A stretch of DNA of 64,000 nucleotides from CAJLIR01 sp964408085. GTDB taxonomy: Bacteria; Bacillota_I; Bacilli_A; RF39; UBA660. Shown one piece after another: positions 41,883-49,401 of this stretch; the stretch's first letter is position 1; each line of letters begins with the position of its first letter. A program made the position numbers and the translations under genes. Under the pieces are notes generated by a model. That model did no database searches and was not told the DNA's origin. It was given only the letters and a program-made list of their open reading frames with translations. The DNA lies in the NCBI GenBank assembly GCA_964408085.1, contig CAYOYB010000004.1, forward strand, positions 62,001 to 126,000, in the 5' to 3' direction.

Positions 41883-43867
41883 TTAATTATATCCCCCTTC
41901 TCAACTAATGAGACGCTAGACGTTGTTCCAACTTTGTCTATATCATACATTAATCCAATTCTATCTTTCAATGTATCTTCAACTACACCATCCCATTGAC
42001 TATCTGAAGTGAACAATATTATTTGGTCTGTTAAAGAAGGTATTATTGATGTTACATTTTTCCTATGACTTAAATCTAATTTAGCAAAAGGGGCATCCAT
42101 TACTAATGTAAATCTATCATCATCTGATAATTCCGTTGTTTCGTCTTTTTCTCTAGAAATAAATTCTTTTGCAATTGATATAATGGATCCAACAAAAGCA
42201 AAACTTGTAACAATTTTTTCGCCTTCAGATAATGTAGTCGTTTTAAATTCATCAGTTACATTAAAATTATAATCATCTTCAATATAAATTGATTTTTCAG
42301 AATTTAACATCTTAGATAAAAGTTCACTTATTTTATTCTGTAAATCATCTTTAACTTCTCTTTCTTTTTTATTTAATCTATTAGTCATATCATTTATCAA
42401 TTTTTGGCATATATCTACTTTAAATTGAACAGCATCATTAATATTACTAGAAACAGTAATCCTACTTCGTTCATCTTCTTTATTTCTTTGGGATTGCTTC
42501 ATAACTTCTATTTGATTTTTACAACTACCAATAGCTTGATTCTTAGAAGCAATTGAATTTCTCAATTGAATATACTCATCATTATATTTAGATAAATCTT
42601 GATCACCAACATCAGCAATTAATTTTTCATTATCGTTAATTTTATTTGTAATAATATCCTTATTATTTATTAGATTATTATAATCTTCATACATTCTATT
42701 GAAATTCTCATAATACTTTCTATTATTTTCAATTGCATTATTAATATGAACTTCAAGACTTTTTAATAAAACACTATAACTTTCTGGAGGCAAATAACTT
42801 TTCAATTTTTCAAGTCTTTTAATTGCATCTTGATTATTATATAAATTATTTCCACAAATACATACGCCATCATTTAAAATATGATTAATCGCATTTGCAT
42901 TTATTCCTTCTATTACTTTATCCCTCAGATCGCTTTTTTGGATTTTTTCCTGTAATATTTCAAAGGTTGAGCCTAAAAAATAATTAACACTTGCCGTGCC
43001 AAATGTTTTAAATATTTGAATTTTCTTTTTTTCTATTTCGTCTTGAATCTTTTCCATTTGCTTGTTGTATTCAACCCTCTTATTCTGTAATTCTTTTAAT
43101 GCTGCATTAGACTTTAGAATTTCATTAACTTTGGATTGCCTTTTTTCTAATTCTATTAATTCATCCTCATATTTTTCTTTATTTTTATTTTCTATATCTA
43201 ATTTTTCATCTAACAATTTTAAATCTTCATTTATCTGATTTAACTTAGAAGAATTATCCGAAACAAATTCAGTCTCAAATTCCTTTTTGGCTTTTTCTAA
43301 ATGGTACTTAGAATTCTCAAGCACATCTAAACCCAAAAGATTTTTTACAGCTTTTGATAAATCTTTTTTCCCTACTCGTTGATTATCAACTAAATCTTGC
43401 ATTCTTTCACCATCAAACAAGAAATATGTTGATAAGTCTCTTGGAAATATTTCCCTAATTGCATTTTGAGTAGTTCGTTTGGTTTCTCCAGTTACTGGAT
43501 CCGAAATAGTAAAAGTCAAATCTTCAACTAATTTTTGAATATTACCATTAGAATTTCTAATATAATCAATATATTTTCTACAAGTATATATTTTTTTTGA
43601 GTGTTCAAATTCTAAACTGACTTCAACACATGCTTTCTCCCCAACAGCAATTTTTGATAATATTTCTTTTGTAATTAATTCGTCAGGATTGTCTAATTTA
43701 ATTTGCCCATATAAACACCAATTAAAAGCTTGTAATAAAGTAGTTTTTCCTGCACCATTATTAGCAATAATCACAGTTACATTTTTCTCTTTAGAAGTTG
43801 AAAAAGAGATTTCAGTATCGCCTTTAAACTGTCTAAAGTTGTGTAAATTCATTTTTCTGAATATCAT
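41876..43867 (-). CDS. Second SMC/Rad50-like ATPase of the dnd operon
   Basis: A 663-aa ATPase: Walker A IIANNGAGKTTLLQAFNWCL (about residue 35), long coiled coils, a DGVCICGNNLY motif near the middle (about 330) that could be a zinc hook, signature TLSEGEKIVTSFAFVG and Walker B FTLVMDAPFAKLD at the end. It is related to DndD but clearly different from the DndD at 37842-39767 in sequence and in having the Cys pair. Its position behind the helicase and ahead of the 167-aa gene suggests a role in restriction. GAGAGGTGAAAAAGA precedes the ATG. Confidence 0.82.
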   Translation of the reverse strand: MIFRKMNLHNFRQFKGDTEISFSTSKEKNVTVIIANNGAGKTTLLQAFNWCLYGQIKLDNPDELITKEILSKIAVGEKACVEVSLEFEHSKKIYTCRKYIDYIRNSNGNIQKLVEDLTFTISDPVTGETKRTTQNAIREIFPRDLSTYFLFDGERMQDLVDNQRVGKKDLSKAVKNLLGLDVLENSKYHLEKAKKEFETEFVSDNSSKLNQINEDLKLLDEKLDIENKNKEKYEDELIELEKRQSKVNEILKSNAALKELQNKRVEYNKQMEKIQDEIEKKKIQIFKTFGTASVNYFLGSTFEILQEKIQKSDLRDKVIEGINANAINHILNDGVCICGNNLYNNQDAIKRLEKLKSYLPPESYSVLLKSLEVHINNAIENNRKYYENFNRMYEDYNNLINNKDIITNKINDNEKLIADVGDQDLSKYNDEYIQLRNSIASKNQAIGSCKNQIEVMKQSQRNKEDERSRITVSSNINDAVQFKVDICQKLINDMTNRLNKKEREVKDDLQNKISELLSKMLNSEKSIYIEDDYNFNVTDEFKTTTLSEGEKIVTSFAFVGSIISIAKEFISREKDETTELSDDDRFTLVMDAPFAKLDLSHRKNVTSIIPSLTDQIILFTSDSQWDGVVEDTLKDRIGLMYDIDKVGTTSSVSLVEKGDIIKC

Positions 43868-44021
43868 TCTTTTTCACCTCTCGCTCAATTATATTTTTTA
43901 TTACTTTAATCATTTCAGAATCTTTTTTTTCTTTGGTATTAAAATTTTTCTTTTCCGTAAATATTATTTCATACAAAACTTCTGCAGATATTTCATTAAT
44001 CAATTCAGATCTACTCTTCAT
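43833..44021 (-). CDS. Small dnd-operon protein, 62 aa
   Basis: A 62-aa charged helical protein (MKSRSELINEISAEVLYEII at the start). Its ATG lies eight bases after GGAGG and overlaps the helicase stop by 11 bp; its end overlaps the SMC-like ATPase gene by 35 bp. The tight overlaps on both sides and the good ribosome binding site argue for a real gene. Small proteins in this place are known beside other DNA-modification operons, but no function is established. Confidence 0.7.
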   Translation of the reverse strand: MKSRSELINEISAEVLYEIIFTEKKNFNTKEKKDSEMIKVIKNIIEREVKKNDIQKNEFTQL

Positions 44022-46149
44022 CTATAAAACCTCCAACATTATATTTATCCCTAACATCATGTATTTTTTCTTTTTCAATTCCATAAATAGCTAATAAGTC
44101 ATTAATGAATCTTTCACCCTGATCTTTATTTTCCGCTAAAGAGTTAAATTCATATACTCTTTTCAATTCACTCTCAACTAAACTAGAACCAGTATAATTT
44201 TCTTCTTCACTACATGGAACAGTAACAAAATCATGAATATATGCATATTCTTTATCAGGATATAATCGAAGTACTCTTCCCCTTCTTTGAATAAATTCTT
44301 TTGGATCTGTACTACTTGAAAGAATAAAAGCATGCTGAATGGCTGGAATATTCACACCTTCATCAAGACATTTTATTGCAACTATAGCCTGTAGATCTTT
44401 TCCTTCACTAAACATTTCTATAATTTCTGATCGTTCTTCTGATGTTTCTTCTGATGTGAATTTCCTATTCTTTATACCAAACTCATTCCATAATATCTGA
44501 CAAACTTTTCTAATTTGTCTTTCTTCACTTCCATCTATTTCATCAATGGTTTTGGTCGCTCCACAATAAACTAATATATAGTTTTTATTAAAATATTGAC
44601 TCATCAAATTTCTAAGTACGACTAATTTATTACTCGCACCAGCTACTAGTCTTGCTCTTTTTATAAGTAAATTTTTTGCAATGTCATTTATTATAATCTT
44701 TCCACTAACTTCTCTGATATTTTGAGCAATCCTTAACGAAAGCTTATTATATTCATCTTGTTCTTCCACAGTCAATCTAACAATATGAGGAAAATAATAA
44801 TATCTAGTCAAAAACCCCTCATTAATAGCTCTTTCAAGATCAAATGAATAAACCTCTCCACCAAAATAATTATATATAAATTCTGTATTTTCTTCATCTC
44901 TAAATCTTCTAGGTGTTGCAGATAACCCCAATCTATACTTAAATTTTTCATCTAAGCTTGCTCTCATAGAATTTGTTCCCGCATTATGAGCTTCATCTAC
45001 AACCAACAATATATCACCATTAACTTTGCTTAAAAATTTTTGCATATCTTCAGATGAAAATGTAGCATTTGTTGTTACAATAGTAAAATTGTCAATAGTT
45101 CCATAATTAAATAATTTAATTTTTCTATACACTTGCTCTTTCCAATTTGGATATACAGAATAACACACTACAGGATTCAAATTAAATTTCTTAACATCTT
45201 CTACCCATTGTTCAACCAAATGCTGATATGGACAAACAATTACAATTACTAATTTTTCAATTTCTTTCCATATTTCAGTTATGCCATATAAACCTGTTAA
45301 CGTTTTTCCTGTACCAGTAGCCATAGTCAACAATCCCATGTATTTATTATTTATCCAATTTGTTATTGCTTCTTTCTGATATTGCCTTGGTTTAAACCAA
45401 TCAGGAATTAATGGAAATTCTATGTTTTCTTCGTAAGAAGGAATGATTTCGTTGAATTCTTCATGAGTATTTTCTTTTATATAATCTATTTTTTTAAATT
45501 CTAGCAATTTATTTTTTAATGCATCTGGAAATGGTTGAATATTTAACCTATTAGTTTTATTATCCCATAAATTTGTAAAATCTATATCATATTCTTTAAC
45601 ATATTCATTTTCATCACTATTCCAAGATTTGAACACAACAAAAGATTCGAAATTGGTATATTGTCCATTATTAGTTTCATTCATAGAACCAGTAAACATA
45701 ATTTTATTATGCATCGCATCCTCTATAATACCAAATTTTTCATGGTATGCACCATAGTCATCCATTAATGCTATCTTAATATCCAATCTATCATCTGCTA
45801 TAAGTGTAGCTATATAATTCAATTTTTCATTAATGTTTTCAGATTCTATATTATTAAATTCTCTTATCATAGCATCCAATATAACATCCGATTTCATTTT
45901 ATATCCTAAATTAATAGTATCTATATCCTCTTTACTAAGTTTTGGAGAAGCTATTATTTCAACTTTACCTCCATTTTCAATCAAATTTGATAGTCCTTGA
46001 GAGGCATTAACTAAAGAAGAAATTGTAAAATAACCAACTGCCCTTTTATAATAAGTTGCAACTGATAATAAAGGATTATAAAAATCTTTTACCATATTGT
46101 TTTTGCTACTTCTATATGATCGTTCTATACTAATATCAGTTAACAACAT
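44011..46149 (-). CDS. HKD nuclease-SF2 helicase, probable phosphorothioation-linked restriction enzyme
   Basis: A 712-aa two-domain protein. Residues about 1-190 are a phospholipase D-like nuclease: YHEKFGIIEDAMHNKIMFTG (HxK-x4-D-like) followed by SMNETNNGQ. Residues about 250-620 are a superfamily 2 helicase: MATGTGKTLTGLYG (Walker A), LLVVDEAHNAG (DEAH), RLGLSATPRRFRDE, and QRRGRVLRLYPD (motif VI). This architecture matches the helicase-type restriction enzymes found beside dnd genes. It may cut DNA without phosphorothioates. The ATG at 46149 follows AGGTGG; the ORF extends to 46170 without a better site. First gene of the operon. Confidence 0.88.
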   Translation of the reverse strand: MLLTDISIERSYRSSKNNMVKDFYNPLLSVATYYKRAVGYFTISSLVNASQGLSNLIENGGKVEIIASPKLSKEDIDTINLGYKMKSDVILDAMIREFNNIESENINEKLNYIATLIADDRLDIKIALMDDYGAYHEKFGIIEDAMHNKIMFTGSMNETNNGQYTNFESFVVFKSWNSDENEYVKEYDIDFTNLWDNKTNRLNIQPFPDALKNKLLEFKKIDYIKENTHEEFNEIIPSYEENIEFPLIPDWFKPRQYQKEAITNWINNKYMGLLTMATGTGKTLTGLYGITEIWKEIEKLVIVIVCPYQHLVEQWVEDVKKFNLNPVVCYSVYPNWKEQVYRKIKLFNYGTIDNFTIVTTNATFSSEDMQKFLSKVNGDILLVVDEAHNAGTNSMRASLDEKFKYRLGLSATPRRFRDEENTEFIYNYFGGEVYSFDLERAINEGFLTRYYYFPHIVRLTVEEQDEYNKLSLRIAQNIREVSGKIIINDIAKNLLIKRARLVAGASNKLVVLRNLMSQYFNKNYILVYCGATKTIDEIDGSEERQIRKVCQILWNEFGIKNRKFTSEETSEERSEIIEMFSEGKDLQAIVAIKCLDEGVNIPAIQHAFILSSSTDPKEFIQRRGRVLRLYPDKEYAYIHDFVTVPCSEEENYTGSSLVESELKRVYEFNSLAENKDQGERFINDLLAIYGIEKEKIHDVRDKYNVGGFIDEE

Positions 46150-46193
46150 TTTACCACCTATGACTTTCATTTCTAAGGGAATTTTCCAATATT

Positions 46194-46222
46194 ATTATAT
46201 CATGTATACTTTGAGTTGTAAA
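46194..46222 (-). promoter_or_regulatory. dnd operon promoter
   Basis: -35 TTTACA (46222-46217), 17-bp spacer, -10 TATAAT (46199-46194) on the minus strand, about 45 bp before the helicase start. No further promoter of this quality is seen inside the operon, whose genes overlap or nearly abut. The rest of the 46.2-46.5 kb gap holds the Fic terminator and AT-rich sequence only. Confidence 0.8.
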
Positions 46223-46405
46223 TTAAATGGAGAATCTATACTTAATAATTTATTTTACAAATAAATTAATTTTTTTCGTTATTTTTCATTCTAAATAAAA
46301 ATATTACAATTAAATATTAAATTATCATTAATAACATAATACGATAATAACGCTTTAAACTAAAAAAATCCATACAAAACATGGAAAAGATCGTTTATAA
46401 AACAT

Positions 46406-46435
46406 TAAAAAAGGCCCTACCACTAGATAGTGCCT
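46406..46435 (-). terminator. Terminator of the Fic gene
   Basis: On the minus strand AGGC and CTA pair with TAG and GCCT around a short loop, with single-base bulges, followed by six T residues. It isolates the Fic transcript from the dnd operon. Confidence 0.65.
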
Positions 46436-46501
46436 ATATGAAAATAATTTAATATTTTCTTCATTAATAATATGTTATAAATATTAGTTTAGATCAATAA
46501 A

Positions 46502-47350
46502 TTAATCTTTCCTATCAAATAATTCTTTAATAATTAAATCTTGAGAGTGTAAATTATTATTTTTTCCTAATAATAAATTTTCATAAAATTTAATTAAATA
46601 ACTACTATCTTCTTTTATATTTAAATAATTATTATAATAATTACTTCTTAATAAAGCATTTCTAAAATATACAGATTTATTCTTAAATAAAGTATTATCC
46701 ACACTATAACCTAAACTTATTAAATATTTTTCTATAAATAATGCAGTAGTTCTAGTATTACCCTCTCTAAATGGATGAACCTGCCATATACTAGATGAAA
46801 ATTTAGTAATGCTGTTTATAACTTCTACTATATTCATTTCTTTATAGTTTTTTTCTTTTTCTAAAGATATATCATATTCTAATGATTCAGTTAATGTTTT
46901 ACAATCACCATATGCCACTGAATCATTATTTAATATTTTTTCATGTTTTGAAAAATCTATTTTTCTAAACTCACCTGCAAACTCATAAACATCTTGAAAT
47001 AAATATTTATGGACATATTTTAAATAATCAACAGATAATTCAAATTTATTTTCTTGTAATAATTCAACTATCCTAGTAGACACAAAATCACATTCTAATT
47101 CGCTATGATTTATTTCTTTTTTACCTTCTTTTTCTATATAATATTCTTTTAATTCATTTTCTACTTGTTCAATAGTTAAATTACCATTAACATTATTACT
47201 TACAAGCTTTTCTAAATATTTAGAAGGTTTTAAATTATCTACTTCCTGTAAACCAATAGCCATATCCCATTGTAATTGTTTTACATAATTATTAGACTTA
47301 TATTCTTCTTGATATTCATTAACACTTGAATCTAATTCTTTTTCACTCAT
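46502..47350 (-). CDS. Fic/DOC family protein
   Basis: A 282-aa Fic protein. The core motif is VHPFREGNTRTTALFIEKYL near residue 192 (HPFxxGNxR, with catalytic His), preceded by VYEFAGEFRKIDFSKHE, the usual flap region. Most Fic proteins transfer AMP to a protein hydroxyl, and many act as toxins. No clear inhibitory (S/T)xxxE(G/N) helix is seen in it, so an antitoxin would have to be a separate protein, possibly the 81-aa product just upstream. AGGAGGTATAAATT precedes the ATG. It lies inside the element, near its right end. Confidence 0.9.
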   Translation of the reverse strand: MSEKELDSSVNEYQEEYKSNNYVKQLQWDMAIGLQEVDNLKPSKYLEKLVSNNVNGNLTIEQVENELKEYYIEKEGKKEINHSELECDFVSTRIVELLQENKFELSVDYLKYVHKYLFQDVYEFAGEFRKIDFSKHEKILNNDSVAYGDCKTLTESLEYDISLEKEKNYKEMNIVEVINSITKFSSSIWQVHPFREGNTRTTALFIEKYLISLGYSVDNTLFKNKSVYFRNALLRSNYYNNYLNIKEDSSYLIKFYENLLLGKNNNLHSQDLIIKELFDRKD

Positions 47351-47413
47351 AATTTATACCTCCTAACCATTTTTAATTATACCATATTTTTTATAATAAT
47401 TAAGTTATTATAT

Positions 47414-47659
47414 TTAATTATCTAATTCTAATCTATAATAAACCCTTAAATCCATAATAGCTTGTCTAAAAATTTTCTTTTCTTCTTCCTGAGAATAAAT
47501 TATCACATCATGCAATGTCTTATAAATTGATATGACACTTACATTTTTATTATCTAAATATTTATAATTTAAATAAATCAAATCTGCTAATAATCTAGCA
47601 TCATTTTCTATTCTTAACCTTTTTTCTTCTTTAATAAAATTCTTTTCGTTTATCGTCAT
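47414..47659 (-). CDS. Small partner protein of Fic (81 aa)
   Basis: An 81-aa charged helical protein (MTINEKNFIKEEKRLRIEND at the start). The ATG at 47659 lies five bases behind GGAGG; the ORF continues to 47671 through that site. It is 63 bp upstream of the Fic gene on the same strand, the place of an antitoxin. It lacks an exact (S/T)xxxE(G/N) motif, the nearest being SQEEEKK, so the antitoxin role is only positional inference. Confidence 0.6.
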   Translation of the reverse strand: MTINEKNFIKEEKRLRIENDARLLADLIYLNYKYLDNKNVSVISIYKTLHDVIIYSQEEEKKIFRQAIMDLRVYYRLELDN

Positions 47660-47732
47660 TCCATCCTCCATTTATTGCGTATTTTTTTACTATTGTTTTA
47701 TTAAATATACATGTCTCAATACCCAATTAAAT

Positions 47733-48020
47733 TTAACAATGGTAACTGAACATTTCACCTCCTGCATTTATGTGATTAGACACAACAATTACATCACTAT
47801 TATTTCCATAAGCTTCTAATATTCTATTTACCCTTTCAGTTGGTGATAAAGTCTCATCACTAACTCTAGTCATCTTAACATCCACACCTAAATTTTTAAA
47901 TAAATCATACATATATTGAGAAATCTCTAAAGTTAAATCTTTTTCAATTATACCATTGCCACTAGCTCCAGGATCTGAGCCCCCATGACCAGCATCTATA
48001 ACAACTTTTAAATCATTCAT
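47733..48020 (-). CDS. LysM amidase, N-terminal part (gene split by the 15.4-kb element)
   Basis: The 5' part of the amidase whose remainder is at 31214-32352. MNDLKVVIDAGHGGSDPGAS holds the first zinc His, IIEKDLTLE the zinc Glu and VVSNHINAGG (residues 79-88) the second His. After Gly88 the reading frame passes the core GAGGTG into element DNA and stops after seven foreign residues (EMFSYHC). AGGAGGTAAAAT precedes the ATG. The truncated 95-aa product lacks the catalytic C-terminal Glu and all LysM repeats and should be inactive. Confidence 0.88.
   Translation of the reverse strand: MNDLKVVIDAGHGGSDPGASGNGIIEKDLTLEISQYMYDLFKNLGVDVKMTRVSDETLSPTERVNRILEAYGNNSDVIVVSNHINAGGEMFSYHC
47735..47761. 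other. Element end, attachment site (attR)
   Basis: AACAATGGTAACTGAAC (47735-47751) is the inverted copy, with one mismatch, of the arm at 32357-32373. Four bases later comes the core CACCTC (47756-47761), then amidase coding sequence. Confidence 0.8.
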
Positions 48021-48137
48021 ATTTTACCTCCTAAAATAATTTTATGATTATAATTGAGAAAGGTGCCCATTTATAATTATACTTTTATATAAAAAATATT
48101 TTCCCTACATATTATAGCTTTTATATTTACATAATGA

Positions 48138-48143
48138 TATAAT
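48138..48143 (+). promoter_or_regulatory. Extended -10 promoter of the 22-aa gene
   Basis: TGATATAAT (TATAAT at 48138-48143) is an extended -10; no strong -35 is seen at the right distance. It lies about 27 bp upstream of the ATG at 48171. Confidence 0.5.
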
Positions 48144-48170
48144 AAACATGAAAGAAGGTAGATAAATATT

Positions 48171-48239
48171 ATGATAATAATTTTTATTTTACTAACAATA
48201 GTCGCAATATTTGCAGGAATTCATGATGGATCAAAATAA
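48171..48239 (+). CDS. Possible 22-aa single-helix membrane peptide
   Basis: A 22-codon ORF, MIIIFILLTIVAIFAGIHDG then SK. It is one membrane helix with a short polar end. It has its own extended -10 promoter, a purine-rich AGAAGG upstream (rather distant, about 15 nt) and a bidirectional terminator 38 bp behind, so it looks like an independent small gene. It fits the size of small spore or stress membrane peptides and of type I toxins. No family recognised. Confidence 0.45.
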   Translation: MIIIFILLTIVAIFAGIHDGSK

Positions 48240-48276
48240 ATATACCATAACTATTAAAATATAAAATAATACAAAC

Positions 48277-48308
48277 AAAAAATCAAAACTTTAATTTTGA
48301 TTTTTTTA
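48277..48308. terminator. Bidirectional terminator
   Basis: AAAATCAAAA pairs with TTTTGATTTT around a short loop, with T runs on both sides. It serves the 22-aa ORF and the convergent htrA-type gene. Confidence 0.75.
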
Positions 48309-49391
48309 TTCGGCACTTTTATCTAATTTAACTACAACATTTTTTATTTTTCCAGAACGATATACTTTCATTTCAATTTTTTCGCCTATATCATACTTAT
48401 ATAATAAGAAACGCAAATGAGCAGAATCTTCTACCTCTTCACCATTTACTTCTAAAATTACATCACCTTTTTGTAAACCTGCTTCTTTTGCTGGATAACC
48501 ATCTTCAACACTAGCAACAACGGCGCCTCTATTTACTTCTTCATCAATAGTAATTTTATGATAATAAAGTGTATAAGTATTAGTTGCATCAATTAATTGA
48601 ACACCTAGAACAGGTCTCAATACTTTTTCACCTTTTTCTAATTTATCAACAGCTGACATAGCTATTTCAATTGGAATTGCAAAACCCATACCTTCAATCT
48701 CGTCTTCAACTAATTTCATTGAATTTATGCCAATAACTTCACCTTTCATATTAACTAAAGGCCCACCACTATTACCAGGATTAATAGCGGCATCAGTTTG
48801 TAAAACTTGCATCATATATTTTCCACTTGTTGAAGAAGAAACAGTAACTAAACGATCCTTACCAGATAAAATACCTCTAGTAACCGTTCCAATATATTTT
48901 TTACCAAGTGGCGAACCAACTGTAAAAACAGAGTCACCTAATTCCATCTCAGTACTATCGCCTATTTTAACAGATTTTAAAGCAGCTGACTTCTCAATCG
49001 ATAAAACAGCTATATCAGCATATTCATCGCCACCTAATAAAGTCGCTTCAACTGTTTGTCCAGCTATATTAGTTACTTGAATTTTATTTGCGTCCTTTAT
49101 TACATGATAATTAGTAATTATATAACCTAAATCATCAGCAATTTTATATACAAAACCTGTCCCTGTTCCAACAGCTTGGCTGTTTTGATATGTTTCTATA
49201 ATTACAACAGCATCATACACTTCATCAATCGAAGATTTCATCGAATTAGTTTCTGTAATTGTAACATCTTTAACAACAGACTCAATTTGTTTTTCTTGTA
49301 TAGGAAAATTATGATAGACAACGATTGTCCCACAAACACCTACTGTTAAAGATATCACAATGGTTATTATATAACTTATTCCTTTTTTCAA
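48306..49391 (-). CDS. HtrA/DegP-type serine protease with PDZ domain
   Basis: A 361-aa membrane-anchored quality-control protease. One N-terminal helix (about residues 5-26) is followed by a trypsin-like domain with the triad His (GYIITNYHVIKDANK), Asp (EYADIAVLSIEKS) and Ser (INPGNSGGPLVNMKGE), then one PDZ domain (GAVVASVEDGYPAKEAGLQK, GDVILEVNGEEVEDS). It degrades misfolded proteins outside the membrane. It starts at a TTG (49391) with AGGTGATAAT upstream. It follows the Abi-type gene by 10 bp. Confidence 0.93.
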   Translation of the reverse strand: MKKGISYIITIVISLTVGVCGTIVVYHNFPIQEKQIESVVKDVTITETNSMKSSIDEVYDAVVIIETYQNSQAVGTGTGFVYKIADDLGYIITNYHVIKDANKIQVTNIAGQTVEATLLGGDEYADIAVLSIEKSAALKSVKIGDSTEMELGDSVFTVGSPLGKKYIGTVTRGILSGKDRLVTVSSSTSGKYMMQVLQTDAAINPGNSGGPLVNMKGEVIGINSMKLVEDEIEGMGFAIPIEIAMSAVDKLEKGEKVLRPVLGVQLIDATNTYTLYYHKITIDEEVNRGAVVASVEDGYPAKEAGLQKGDVILEVNGEEVEDSAHLRFLLYKYDIGEKIEMKVYRSGKIKNVVVKLDKSAE

Positions 49392-49401
49392 ATTATCACC
49401 T

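Larger units (their letters stand above)
32353..47755. mobile_element. 15.4-kb serine-integrase element carrying a DNA phosphorothioation/defence island
   Basis: The interval interrupts an amidase gene whose halves lie at 31214-32352 and 47762-48020. Equivalent core positions are 15,409 bp apart. The ends share GAGGTG and carry 17-nt arms in inverted orientation with one mismatch, the layout of attL/attR from a large serine recombinase; such a recombinase is encoded at 33348-35003, near the left end. The cargo is a DUF4238 gene, small regulators, the Dnd-type operon (36326-46149) and a Fic gene with a small partner. All genes run on the minus strand, like the amidase. Joining the flanks restores the amidase in frame. 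Confidence 0.9.
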
